Part shown: positions 12,128 through 25,838 of the stretch, in pieces
Position numbering within the stretch: position 1 is the first letter of the stretch
Layout: each line of letters begins with the position of its first letter
NCBI GenBank assembly: GCA_964016985.1
Contig: OZ024828.1
Location: forward strand, 26,294,581-26,358,580
Source: Anodontia alba
Lineage: Eukaryota > Mollusca > Bivalvia > Lucinida > Lucinidae
DNA length: 64,000 nt
Direction: 5' to 3'
Notes under the pieces: model-generated
What the model saw: only the letters and a program-made list of their open reading frames with translations
What the model was told of the DNA's origin: nothing
The model's database searches: none
Position numbers and translations under genes: made by a program

Positions 12128-12215
12128 ATGCTTCGTTGGGTTGTATTGGCTGTGGTTGTTGTTTGCTTGTGCTCGGACGCAGAGGCCAGGATACCAAAGT
12201 CCAGACATGAAATCG
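12128..12215 (+). CDS. Gene A coding exon 1: signal peptide
   Basis: The ATG at 12128 opens a 20-residue signal peptide (MLRW, hydrophobic VVLAVVVVCLC, then SDAEA) followed by RIPKSRHEI. The donor is GTAAGT at 12216, phase 1. The start is supported by the near-identical layout in gene B (MFRW...CSDAEG...HEI). A splice-acceptor-like TATTTATAG ends directly before the ATG, and gene B shows the same arrangement, so a 5'-UTR intron and an upstream non-coding exon are likely; I could not locate that exon. Confidence 0.85.
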
Positions 12216-13681
12216 GTAAGTGCAACAGCATGTTAACAAGTTTATGTTGTATATACTTCCATATCCCCGTACAGTGAACCTTCGTTACAACGATAGCATT
12301 TGTTCCAAAAGATGTTGCCATTAAAATGTATTTGCTGTCGTAAATAATCCGTAATGGACAGAATCATATGTAAGAAAGACCTTGTTCAATTCTTATTTCC
12401 TCATGAACATATGTTTTGGATATTTGTTAGAATCGCCTCAGTGAGGCGATTCTAACAAATATCCAAAACATGTTGCTTGAAGTTTTAATGCAATATTCTT
12501 GCATAATTTCTTATTAACTGCCACCTAATGAACGAATGTTTCGTGACACTCAGATTGTCATTTTTACGAATTTTGTCGTTGTACCAAATGTCGGTATAAA
12601 GAGGGCTGACTATAATATACGGGCTACCGCACGACAAACATACAATAGTGCGATCAGCAAAGACTCAGATCAACCTGCTCATCCGCGAAATCTAATAAGA
12701 GTATTCGCTGATCACATATGCCTTCTACAGACTTTGGGCTACCCAAAGAGCCTTCTAAGTGAATTTATAGGCGGAAATGAGTCTTTGCTGGTCACACCTA
12801 TCTCATAGTAGGTTTTGTCCAGTTGTTATAGAGAAAATGGGGTCTGCCTGGCTGTACATTACTAGGCATTTTTTTTTTCAGAATTATTAAGTTTTTTAAC
12901 TTCATTTTTGTTATTTCCATCATTTTTTACGCTGGATCATTCTGTCTCAATGTGATTTATGACTGAATCTGACTCAAATTTGCCGGTATTATATGGTGAA
13001 AATACCATTCCTTTCAAAGCTGTAGATGAAAGGGCTATCAAGATTATAATTTTCTTATTTCTCCACGAAAAAAAACTCCACGAAAAAAAATATATTGTGG
13101 GTATGTACCCGTAATGTAGCCTACCGTTTACGTCCCAAGAACGTGAACACTTTTATTCCTAATAATACAGGTTTTAAAAGTTAAACAAGTCCATTTTACA
13201 TATTACTTGTTGATATGTCAAAAATTGCTGAAGGATTTGCAAACTCTGTTCAGACTGATAAGTTGCCACATTTGATCTGGTTCTACACTGCCTGTATCTG
13301 ATAAGGGTTTTTACTTCACATCGATATATTCTTCGATATCCAAGGATTCTCTCACCGGTCAGCGACGGCCTTGAACAGACTACACGGATGCGCAGGCTGA
13401 TCGGCGCCTTCGCTGTCCGCTTATGCCCACAGGCACATTTTTATAAGTACTGAAAGAGTCAATATTCATAAAAATACGTCATTTTATTATAACCTTATAT
13501 CCACTAGCAACATAGGGATACATATTTAACCTTAAAGGGAACTAATGCACTTTTAGGGTATGTAACTCTATCTAAATCATTCTATCTCCCTTATGAATGG
13601 GTGTCTACACTTCAAGGAAAGATTTGCCTCATACGGACTGGTCTACCCAACGAGGGAAAAAAATGCTCCCATAGGGAAAAT

Positions 13682-13714
<33 letters not shown>

Positions 13715-15421
13715 ATTTGTCGGGTAAACCCCTATATCAGTTGGGAAGAAAAAGCCAATTTGAGTTGTCTCCCACGGTAGTATTTCATTTTCCCTTAAGA
13801 TCTCAAGGTGGCAGGGGACTGGAACCGACGCAAGTAGACGAACGCCAGTGAAGTTCACCGTATGATTTAATTTGTTTTATTTTATTTTTGTTACAGAAGA
13901 AGAACTAGAGGAGCTTCATCATGAAATAGAAGAATTAAAAGCACATGTCGAAAGCATGCCGGCAGAATCAGCCCACGCTGCGCCTGCTCATGCTGACGAA
14001 ACTCATGCTGACGAAACTCATGCTGACGGAACTTGTCCAACAGGAAGGGTCAATATTCATTTCCATGGTGACGCGGAAAGAGATCCCAGCCACGATGATC
14101 CTGATGAAACACACATCAACATCAATCTTCATGTTGAAAGACGCGGCTTCCCGCAACGTGATGAACACCATGAACCTGGTATCATTCGGGTCGCGCGCAT
14201 GTGAAACAGTGCCTTGGGGCATGCGCAAAGTGTGCGGAGTTACATAATCCTACCCTTGCGCAGAGTCTCATCCGTGCATTTGCTCTCCATTGAAACACAC
14301 TATAGTATCAAATGAGTCTGTTTGGGGACAACAAAGGCCCTGATCAGACTGCGCGGATGCGCAGGCTGATCTGGGCCTTTTGTTGTCCACATATGCCCAA
14401 AGACACGTATTCACATGGCGCGGCCAATTCTACAACTGAACATGACATTAACTACACCATTAAGGGGAGGCGATACATTTCAAGGGCAAATAACTCTGAC
14501 ATGAAAATATATGCGCCCTTGTCTGTAAGGCCTAAGGAAAAAAAATGCTCCCTAAATTCTTTCCTTACAGAGTGGCACCCCTTTTTGAAAATTTCAAGTC
14601 GTCAGGATGCGATTTTGTGTCCATAAAAGTTGTTTCCCTTTTTAAGATGGCGGGGTAAATATATACATTTTTTGCATACGGCATCTATTCACTACGAAAT
14701 TACTTAAGTAACGGCAATTTTATTAATTAACTTTGAAATATCTTGCTTAGCGGTGATTATCTCATTTAAGAAGATTTTTAATAGCAGCTATATGCATAAC
14801 AACAGATAAGGCACTTCTATCATCCGAAAAATGCTGATGTCTTTCTTATTTCTCCAAGAAAACATATGATGTGGGTACTCATTAGAAGTGCCTCGGCAAG
14901 GCGCTTTGTTGAACCGTAAATTTCACACTTCGAAAATATCACGCCGTGAAGAATTGGTACTAATTCCTCACAGCGCGTGAAAAATTGGTACCAATATGTC
15001 ACGGATTTCATACTAATATTTCTCACGTGTGAGAGAAATACGCACGTAGTCAAATTTCATGCAGCAATCATGCATATTCCTCACATCGATAAAATACCAC
15101 CCTCCCCTGGTTTCAGTTCGGAGGGGATTCGTTTGACGTCTGCAATCAACAGCTAAGGTTATTGACGGTCAGTTGATCTAACCACACTGTTCCTGGACAA
15201 GCCTCCCGGAAGCAGTTAACCAGTACTTAGTGAAAATTCTTTCTCCATCAGCTGACAACTGCTCTACTGGAATCAGCGGAAGAGGATGATTGGTCGTGGA
15301 AATATTTTCATGACCAAATCTTCACGAAAGAATGTGCCGGACGGGTCGATCTATGGACTCCCGGCAACAAGTAATTGTCGACGCCTCTCGCTACCGCGAC
15401 CGGCTTTTTTTTTCCTTTCAT

Positions 15422-15461
<40 letters not shown>

Positions 15462-18400
15462 CCAAAGTTTGATAAACCTTTTGAGGGGTCACCCTTTGTT
15501 GTATATATGAATCATGTTCCTGGGAGCCATGTCATTTTGACCTCAGTGTCACAAAATCGTATCCGCTCTGTCACACCAAAAATATGAAGAACAGCACTAA
15601 AAATTATAAAAGAACATTCATGAAATTTCATAAAAATATTTCTAGATGCTCGATTTATTGAATATTTAATAGTTTTTGTGATGCTTAGGGACCTGCTCTT
15701 AAATTTCATGCAGTTATTTTGACAAAATGTCATTTAAAAAAAAAAACGAAACTTTTAACAACACACAGAATTAAAAAAAAAAATCATAATTTCAAGCCCC
15801 TGTGAAAATATCAACCGACTTGAGAAGGAACATAGAGAACAAGAGAAGTAACACGGGAATGTGTACTTGTGGAGTTATGGTCCTTTGAAATGGTAAATGG
15901 TAGATATGTTTGTGGCCGATCTGTAACTAAAACATACAAAGTATCTCATGTAATGTCATACAATAGTTAATCAACATTGGACGACATACAGAACGCAAGA
16001 GCCATACTGTTAATTTCGCATCACCATGGACAAATAGTTATACCTGAATTAGCAAACTGTTTCAGTGTAATAGAAAAAAACAATACTGTCATTTGTCTAT
16101 CTGTGCACAGAAAATTTGTGAAGAATTGGTACCAATTCTTCTCATGTGTGAGAAATTTGTACCAATTCTTTACATGTAATAGGAATTGGTACCAATTCTT
16201 CGCATATAAGAGGAATTGGTACCAATTCTTCACATGTAAGAGGAATTGGTACCAATTCTTCACACATGTAAGAGTAATTGGTACCAATTCTTGACACCCC
16301 AAAAACCATAGGTCAAAGGTGTGACGAATACTTACCAATTCTTCACACGTCAGAAATTATCAACATAAGAAATTTGAGCACAAATTTTAGACCCCAAAAT
16401 TTATCGAAATTGGCCATACGTAAATTTCACATTTGGCAAATGTGACGTATTGGTACCAATTCTTCTTATGGGTGTGAAATTTACGAAATGAGAAATTTAC
16501 GGTTCAACAGCGCTTCTAATGAGTACCCACAACACATGTTTTCGTGGAGAAATAAGACAAAAATATTATGTGGATACCCCCTCGTATCTGTAGCTATGTA
16601 TATGGCCAAGTCTGTATCGTGCGTACCATCCTCTAAAAATGACAGAAATTCGTTGAAAATGGTGTAAAATTGGGTAAAAACACAGACCAATCATTCCGAT
16701 AACAAACTAGGTCAGTTTAGAGAAAGTCGGCCAATGCAGGAAAATGTCGACGAATACAGAAAAATAGGCCAGTACATAAAAATTCGGCCAATATGACACG
16801 TATTGGCCAAGTTTTTCTGTATTAACCGAGTTTGGCATTAGTATGATGCGGGTTGATTTGGCACTATAGATATTATACTAGCTAAAAGTTCTAAACGGCC
16901 ACTTACAATTTGACGATTTTCTTCACACTCAAAATAAATCTAAGAGTTCTATCTACATCCTCAAAAAGGCAAATGTGTCATTTAATCTAAACATTAAACG
17001 GTTAGACAAAACTTTTAACATTACATCCAGGATGCGCCGATGAACACATGTACCCCTATTTCTAAAATTCACTATTCAGCATTTTGTCACAATATGTCAA
17101 AGATCACTTCATAACGAAAACATGCCTATTCAAATATGTAGAAAATTTCACCCTCAAAAACTGAAAATTTTCACATAAACAGCTCTGATAGTTTTCATAT
17201 TACTGCTCAAAACATAGATCGGCGAGGCGGTTCTAACGAGTACCCACAATCTATATTTTTTAGCAGAAATAAAAGAAATAATGTATACCCCTGTAAACCC
17301 CAGTTTTGCTATATAAAAGTGGGACTTAAGAGGATCAAAATTATATAGGTATGTTTTCGTGATGTTCTGAAATATCCAATTTTCCCTAGCAAAACTACTT
17401 CATTACTTAAGGATATGACTGAAGAAACAACTTTATACAGAAGTGAATACCATCACGAAAACATGCCTATATATAAATTTGACCCCCTTAAACCCCATTT
17501 TTATATAGTTAAACTGGTGTTTATAGGGTTATACATTTTTTTTTCTCGTCGAGGCGGTTCTAACGAGTACCCACAATCTATGTTTTGAGCAGAAATATGA
17601 AAAATATCAAAATTTTTTATCTGAAAATTTTCAGTTTTTGGAGGTGAAATTTTCTATATATTTGAATAGGCGTGTTTTCGTAATGTATTCCTGTTAGGCA
17701 TGGATCAAAATCTTTAAACTTACACCACCACTCAATGCAAGTTTTTGTTAATTTTGCGAAAAGGGGTACCCGTATTGTTGTAATGTACTAAATAATACTA
17801 AACCTTTTAGTGGTATGATTTACTGACATATTGACCTATCTGGATACGCAAACATAATTGATAGATTTCTTATGTATTAAAAGAAAAATGATAAAAACTA
17901 AGTGACCGGTAGTTTATTGATAATTTATGCTATGAATTCTTAAAACTTTTGGTTACTCTAATCTCTGCCTAGACTTAGTTTGAAGCAGTGTTTGTTTCAG
18001 TTATCCCTGGTTCAATTAGATTTAGCTTATAATACATGAAATTAGATTCGGTTTTCAAATTTTGTTAGGTTAATTGATGAATTAAGGACATATATGCACT
18101 CCCTTAGAAAAGTCGGCCGACAGAAAGGCTGACTTTCGAAGAATGCCCTTTATGTGGTCAGTTAGCGAAAATGCCCGGGCAATAGCGTTTGAACCGTTGG
18201 GAATATTTTGATATTTTTAGGCATACTGTTAAAGTCGAGCTCTAGCCTGTGAACGTGCAAATTATGAGGTGTCATTGACATAGGCTAAGGCGTGGCAAAA
18301 TGTGAAAAATATGAACATGGCCACATTGAACACGGTGTCATCACATAAGGTTTTCCGTGCAAAACATAATGTCACATAAAGGCTTTCCATAGTGATACGA

Positions 18401-19798
18401 TCCTATTCGCATTTCAACTTGCAGTTTCGTGAAGAAATAAGAAAACTCTCAGTTTGGCCTGCAACCGCTGCACCATCTAAATCCATTAATAGTGTTGAAT
18501 TTTCCTACCGTATCTTGCTACCCTTGCCATGCTGAATAAATTAAGATGCCACACCCACTTCTCATTTTAAACCGATCAGGGCCCAGTTGTTCAAAGCTAA
18601 CGACATCGTTAGTTAACGAGTCGTTAAAATTTACATTGAGTGATACGCAAATATGCTGAAATTGTTTGCTGAAAAAATGTGAGTAGCTTTTGCATTGCAA
18701 AAGCTACTCACATTTTTTCAGCAAAAAATATCAGAATATTGTATATTGAATCTGCTAAAATAGTTAACGAAATGACCCTTAACGAGCTCGTTAAGTTAAC
18801 GACGCTTTGAACAACTGGGCCCAGATAACTAGGCCCAGGTCGTTGATACAATTTCACATACTTAATGACAAACAGTGCAGATCCATAACTCTTTGCAAAG
18901 ACAAGACATATCTGGGTTCACCAGGACTAGGGTTAAGTATTCGAACAGCACATTACGAAAACACGCCTTTGCAATTATGTAGAAAATTTCACTTCCAAAA
19001 ACTGAAAATTTTCAGATAAAAACCTCATACATTTTTCATATTTCTGCTCAAACATAGATTGTAGGTACTCGCTAGAACCGCCTCGGCGAGGCGGTTCTAA
19101 CGAGTACCCACAATCTATGTTTTTGAGCAGAAATAAGAAAAATAATGTATACCCCTGTAAACCCCAGTTTTACTATATAAAAGTGGGGTTTAAGGGGGTC
19201 AAAATTATATAGGCATGTTTTCGTGATGAGGACCTTAGCAAACAGTGTAGATCCAGGTCTACTCATCCAGTCGTCTTTAGTTAAATGGACTTGTTCTAAT
19301 TAAGAACAAGTGTGGTAAGGAATTAACACACTACACTGTAGGATAAATTTCTCAGAAGACGACATTTTGAAATATTTTTCTTCTTTCCGAAAAATTGATT
19401 TTGGCATTTCATGCAAATTGTCTCCTAAGAGAGCAATTTGCATGAAATGTCAATTTTTTTTTTCTGTTTAAAAATAAGAAAATATCATGAATGTGTCTTC
19501 TGCTGAATTTATGGGCAAGCACCGTGACGAATTCTTGTATTTTCAGAGGAGTACATAGCTACCTGTGAAATGAGAGATTATTCTTCGTCTGGGATCCACG
19601 GAACAGTGCGCTTCAAACAGTTTGTAAGTATCTTGTTCGTCCAATCATATGCCTCGGTCTCAATAAAGCGGAAAATCCAACTAATCGAAATTTTCCGGTA
19701 AATCCTTCCTTGTATTTTGAGGTACGAGAAGCATGTCCTGTGAAGCTTTGACTGGGCCGATTTCAATAAAAAAAAAATATCTTTTTTTTTTTCTTCTT

Positions 19799-19830
<32 letters not shown>

Positions 19831-22800
19831 TTTTTTTTTCATTTTTTAGAGAGGCGGTTCTAACGAGTACCCAAAATCTATGTTTTGTGCAGAAATATGA
19901 AGATTATCAGAATTTTGTATCTGAAAATTTTCATTTTTTTGGTGGTAAAAGTATATTTGAATAGGCGTGTTTTCGTAATGAATAGTGAACGGCTTTATCA
20001 CTGTGACTGCACGAGATGACAATTGTTCTGGCATCAACAATTGTGCCTCTTAATAATTGCTGACTGCTATTAGAGAGTATTTTACTGACAATTGCAGAAC
20101 TTGAATATGTCCCAGTAATTTCGAAAGTAAGTAATTTATCTTGATGTGTACGAGCGTAGTATATGACTAGTACAGGTAAGTGTAACCAATAGAAAAAAAA
20201 TCGTTGCATTTATTAAAGCAAGATTAATTCTTAATTCTCATTGTCAAGAAAAAACATTTGACAGAGTTCTTGATTGAGCTTTTTTTTCTAAAACAAACTG
20301 CAATTTCAATGGTGTCCCTGACCTGGATATGACTGTATATTAAATGTGTGATTTCTGCAGTAACTATGATTCAGGTTCTGTACATTACGAAAACACGCCT
20401 ATTCAAATATATTGAAAAATTTACAACCAAAAAAGGAAAATTTTCAGATAAAAAAATCTGATGTTTTTCATATTTCTGCTCAAAACATAGATTGTGGGTA
20501 CTCGTTTGAACCACCTCAACAAACATAGATTGTGGGTACTCTTTAGAACCGCCTAGCCTAGGCGGTTCTAACGAGTACCCACAATCTATGTTTTGAGCAG
20601 AAATAAGAAAAATAATGTATACCCCTGTAAACCCTAGTTTTACTATATAAAAGTGGGGTTTAAGGGGGTCAAAATTATATAGGTATGTTGTCAGGATGAC
20701 AGGTTTTTATTGCCATCGACCAAAAAAAGATTAAAATTCATTTCAGTGCTGTTCATGATTTTTTTTATTGTTTCCCCTCTCTTATAATATATGAACAAAA
20801 ATGTTTTGCATTGACAACAAAAAATAACATGGAGCGTAGATCCTGACATTTAGTAGAACCGATTATATTATTATTTGGAAAAAATGCTAGCCTATCCATC
20901 GCATTCATTCATTTTTTTTTTTTTTTTAGGGAAGCCAGCTTGTTTAAACAACACATGAAATACTTTGAAGTCAACAGAAATATGTGTAGTCCTGATAATA
21001 ATTAGTACTGAAAGCAAGAAAATGGCTCTAATGCAGAATGCGAACAGCGAAGGACCATATCAGCCTGCGCATTTAAAAACCAAAGCTTTTCATGTACAAC
21101 TGCATGAGGGTTTTTTGTGTTGTGATTTGACGTAGTTTCTGAAGAAAAAAATAGCTTTCTTTTCAAATATGAAATATTTTGCATATAACCCCATTAACAA
21201 TTAAGTTTCACTGAATCTTAAAGATTAAAAATAAAGTATCAATAACTTGGCGATTCACTATGACGTACTTTAGCCCTTGTCCTAGACTGGTTCCAGTCTC
21301 CAGTGACTAATTTTTTTTTTCTCATAATCCTGTTTGATAATCCACTAAGATAAAACCAAAAAAAAATATCATGACTATAAAGGCTGGTCACTAGAGTCTC
21401 TAGTGACCAGCCTCCATAATCATGATATTACTTTGGTTTTATTTTAGTGGATTATTAAACAGATTATAAGAAAAACTATTTTGTTATTAGAGACTGGAGC
21501 CAGTCTACCCTTGTCCATCCACTTTGAAAGCAGATCAGCCCTTGAAATCCTTCATTTACCTAAATAAAGTTCGGCCTGTGTTCAGTATGATGTAAAGCGG
21601 AAGACATGAGATTGTTTTTCGCAAGCATCTTCTTACCGATTACTGTAAAACTATCTCTGATCTCTAAATAGAGAGTACATGTAGCCGTTATTTTCGTCTA
21701 CGAGACCTGATGTTTGAACGAATAATCAATAATTATTCATTATATATACAAATAAAAATATCACTACAGTGAACATTGCCATATTGTTAATTCCAAACGT
21801 ACAATGTACATAAATTCTATTCGCTTTTTCAGCCATTTTGGTTGTGCCATAAGACAGCATAATCATAAATATTGTAAGCGGATATTCGCTATCATACTCT
21901 TAGTAGGCTCCAGTCTCCAGTGACTATTTTTTTCTTATGATCCGGTTTAATAACCTACTAAAACAACATTACGAAAACACGCCTATTCAAATATACTGAA
22001 AATTTTACCACTAAAAAATGAAAATTTTCAGACAAAAAAAGTCCGATATTTTTTATATTTCTGCTCAAAACATAGATTTTGGGTACTCGTTAGAACCGCC
22101 TCGACGAGGCGGTTCTAACGAGTACCCACAATCTATGTTTTTGAGCAGAAATAAGGAAAATAATGTATACCCCTGCAAACCCCAGTTTTACTATATAAAA
22201 GTGGGGTTTAAAGGGGTCAAAATTATATAGGCGTGTTTTCGTGATGAAAACCAAAATAAACTCATGACTATAAAGGCTGGTCACTAGTGACCAGCCTTTT
22301 AATGTAATGACATTTTTGTTGTTGTTGTTGTTTTATTTTAGTGGATTATCAAACAGGATTATTAGAAAAATATTTAGTCACTGGCGACTAGATCCAGTCT
22401 ATCATACGCTGAAAACTGTCACAACTGAACGGAGAGTTTGCGAGTGTCCGCAAACGTTCCGGGTGCTCTAGGGAACACAGCCCTGGGCTGCCTTCAATAA
22501 CCAGGGTTGTGTTCAACAAAGTGAGAAGTGTAAAGTGATATTCTTGAATGTTTTGCCCTGAATCCCTCTATCTTATCACGAGCACCAACTGGTGCAGGGA
22601 TCAAGGGCTAAACGTTCGTGAGTGCATTGCACTTCTGAACTCAGCCAATATGTGTTATTAGTTCATTAATGTGTTAAGTAAGGTAACCGCTCTATATGTG
22701 CACGTATTTTCATGTATCCCTTAAAGCGGCTATAACAACTGAAGCAGTTTCTTTTATTATTTTCAGAGAAAATAAGGCTTGACATTTCAAATGAATCGCC

Positions 22801-25747
22801 TGATTCACATGAAATATGAATCCTTATTCTTTAAAAAGATATCAGATAAATTCGACTGTCGACTGCTGCAGTTATACTTGGCCCTTTAAGGCTTACTTTG
22901 TTTGTGTTGACGTTTTACGGCCCAGTCCTCTAAGCGGTTAACCAGTCAGCGGAAGGGAGCGAATGACTGTAGAAATTATTTCATGATCAAATCTCAGATC
23001 AAATCTCAATGAATGAATGTTGCCGACCTCGGCGGGGGTCGAACCCGCGACTTCCTGGTCTCCAGTCGGACGCGGATACAACTGAACCACCGAGGCCGGC
23101 TAAGGATAACTGTCTATCTATTATTTGTATTTTAGGACAATGTCGACCACGCAACAGTCCATGTCGAAATGTCTGGCTTCCATGACCACGACGAACATCA
23201 CGACATGCATGTGCATGTGACTGGTGACTTGTCGGAAGGATTAGCGAGTCTTGGACCACACTATGATCCGCATAAGGACGACAGCGTGTATGTTTCTTTT
23301 TCTTCTTTTTTTTCCCCAGTTTTCTCTTATTTTAGTTTGTTCTTTTATAATACTTAATTATAGTTTCGCATTGTCGGATGCCTATGTACAGTGGACTCTC
23401 ACTATCTCGAACTCGCTTATCTCGAATAACCGCTTATCTCGAAGTGAAAATCTGGTCCCTGCCTAAACATGAAAATCTAACAACAGGTAAAATTATTGTG
23501 GAAAAGAGGAGAGCAATTTCTTCTCTTTTGCACAATATTTTCAATACATGTTTTTCTCTAACTTCAAGAGTCCAGTTCATATATATTTATTAAATGTGGT
23601 TAATCGAATTATTTTTTCCTGAATTCTGCAAATCTGATATGTCGAGGTACGGATATCTCGAAGTATTTCAGAGAGTCCCTTGGAATTCGAGATAGCGATA
23701 GTCGACTGTATAAGATAAGAAATTCTATTTAAAGTCGGCATCAAGATGAAAGGGACAAGGGAGACAAATTTTGCTACTTCCTATTTTGTTTTCCTGCGCA
23801 CCAATCCCTTCTGAAAAAGGAGTTTCTCTAAAAGGAAAGAAGTTGCCCCTGAAGGGAGCAAATTCTTTCCTTTTAGAAAGAATCTGTCAAAATTGTTCAG
23901 CGCCCTTCTGAAAAGGTATTTACTCTTAAATCAAAGAGGATCCCTATTCTGAAGGGAGCCAAAACAATTTGACAGACCTACCTCTCCCTTAAAGTGAACA
24001 TGTATCAATCCTCCCTTAACTGTTTGATCTAGATCCGCACGAAGATTCTATTAAACTGCTAGATGGCTGGCAAAGAGTATAGACCCTGATCAGACGCAGC
24101 ATTCTGAATCCTAATAAACATTTATTATTCTCTGGGCTAATTCAGCAGAAGACCAACTGATGACATGTTTCTTATTTTTCCCCAGTCAAAAACATATTTT
24201 AATATTTTTACCAAGCATACTAACCATTTGTAATGCACATTACGAAAACACGCCTATTCAAATATATTGAGAATTTCACCACTAAAATAATGAAAACTTT
24301 CAGATGAAAATCTCTGATAGTTTTCAGATTTCTGCCAAAACATAGATTGTAGGTACTCGTTAGAACGGCCATAGATTGTAGGTACTCGTTAGAACCGCCT
24401 CTACGAGGCGGTTCTTACGAGTACCACAATCTATTTTTTTTTGTGTGTATACCCATATAAACTCTCGTTTTACTGTATAAATGTGGAGTTTAAGGGGTCC
24501 AACACTATATAGGCATGTCTTCGTGATGAATTCTTCTGCAGTTAACAAATATGCCCTAAACACAGAAACAGTTTAACCCCCTTACCATATTTATACTAAA
24601 ATTAAAACAAGTCTACTTTACTACCTGTCAGTACGCCTAAAACGCTGAGTAAGTGGCAAACAGTGTAAACCCTTATCAGACGCCACGTTCTGTGGCGTCT
24701 GATCTGGGTCTACACTGTTTGCTGAAGCCAATCTGACCCAGTAACTAGGTAACATGTGGTACTTTTTACAAAATATCAAATAAATATTACGAACGAAAAT
24801 AAATAGAAAGTACCGATTGTGACATGTCAACACGGTTTAAAATCGGATGTGTATTTGGACAGTCTGATATGGGGTTTTTGCTATTGGTTGTTACTTTACA
24901 GTTATGTTTTCAACTTCAATGGGGTCATATCGAGCGCGGTCAGTTCACCTAACTACACTTTTACTGGGCAGGCTTAGTCCTCTAAGTGGTTTTTCAACCG
25001 AATAGGGTCATGTCGAGCGCGGTCAGTTTCTCTAACTTCATTTTTACTGGGCAGGCTTAGTCCTCAAAGCGGCCAACCAGTATTGTGCACATTTTTTCGC
25101 CAGCTGCCCTTCTTGAATCAGTGGAAGGGCGAGAACGACCGTAGAAAATATTTCATGATCAATCTCCTTGAAAGTGTTGCCCGCAACCTCCTAATCGCCA
25201 GTCAGACACGAATTAAACTAAGCTACCGAGGCCAGTAATTGTTGTGTTAGCGGACCATGAATATCTTGATCAGGGCCCAGTTGTTCAAAACGTCGTTAGC
25301 TTAACGAGCTCGTTAAGGGTCATTTCGTTAACTGTTTTAGCAGATTCAATATACAATATTCTGATATTTTTTGCTGAAAAAAATGTGAGTAGTGCAAAAG
25401 CTACTCACATTTTTTCAGCCAAAAATTTCAGCATATTTGAGTATCACTCGGTGTAAATTTTAACGAATCGTTAACTAACGATATCGTTAGCTTTGAACAA
25501 CTGGGCCCAGATTGCGTTTGATATGGGCTTTCGCTGTCCGCATATCCACAGGAAAAACTGCAAAAGAAAATGAGGTTGGGCAAAGAATTTCCTCGAGGAA
25601 GCTTGTGCGCCAAGCGAAGACTCAGATCAGCAGAACTGCTTTCGTCCGCCTAAATATAGTTGTAACTGTAAACATATCAGAGACAGCTTGAAGAAGTGTT
25701 GAGATTCTGTCGACAATCAACTGGCATGTTCATATACCTATCGAGTT

Positions 25748-25838
<91 letters not shown>

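Larger units (their letters stand above)
14841..16560. mobile_element. Foldback-like element with inverted ends, carrying an old SINE and a palindromic minisatellite
   Basis: Left end TTCTTATTTCTCCAAGAAAA...GTGGGTACTCATTAGAAG...TTGAACCGTAAATTTCACA; the right end is its inverse at 16475-16560. Inside are AATTGGTAC(C/T)AAT palindromes at both flanks, a diverged SINE-like block at 15140-15400, poly-T at 15424-15461 and the 30-bp minisatellite at 16121-16352. Confidence 0.7.

Noticed and set aside
16021..16338. Frames with repeated NWYQF on both strands
   Set aside because: Produced by the palindromic GGTACC minisatellite; identical on both strands for structural reasons.
19072..19266. Recurring frame ITKTCLYNFDPLKPHFYIVK found at many loci
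   Set aside because: It is the translation of the MITE-1 L arm. It repeats because the DNA repeats, it lacks splice or start logic, and frames break between copies.
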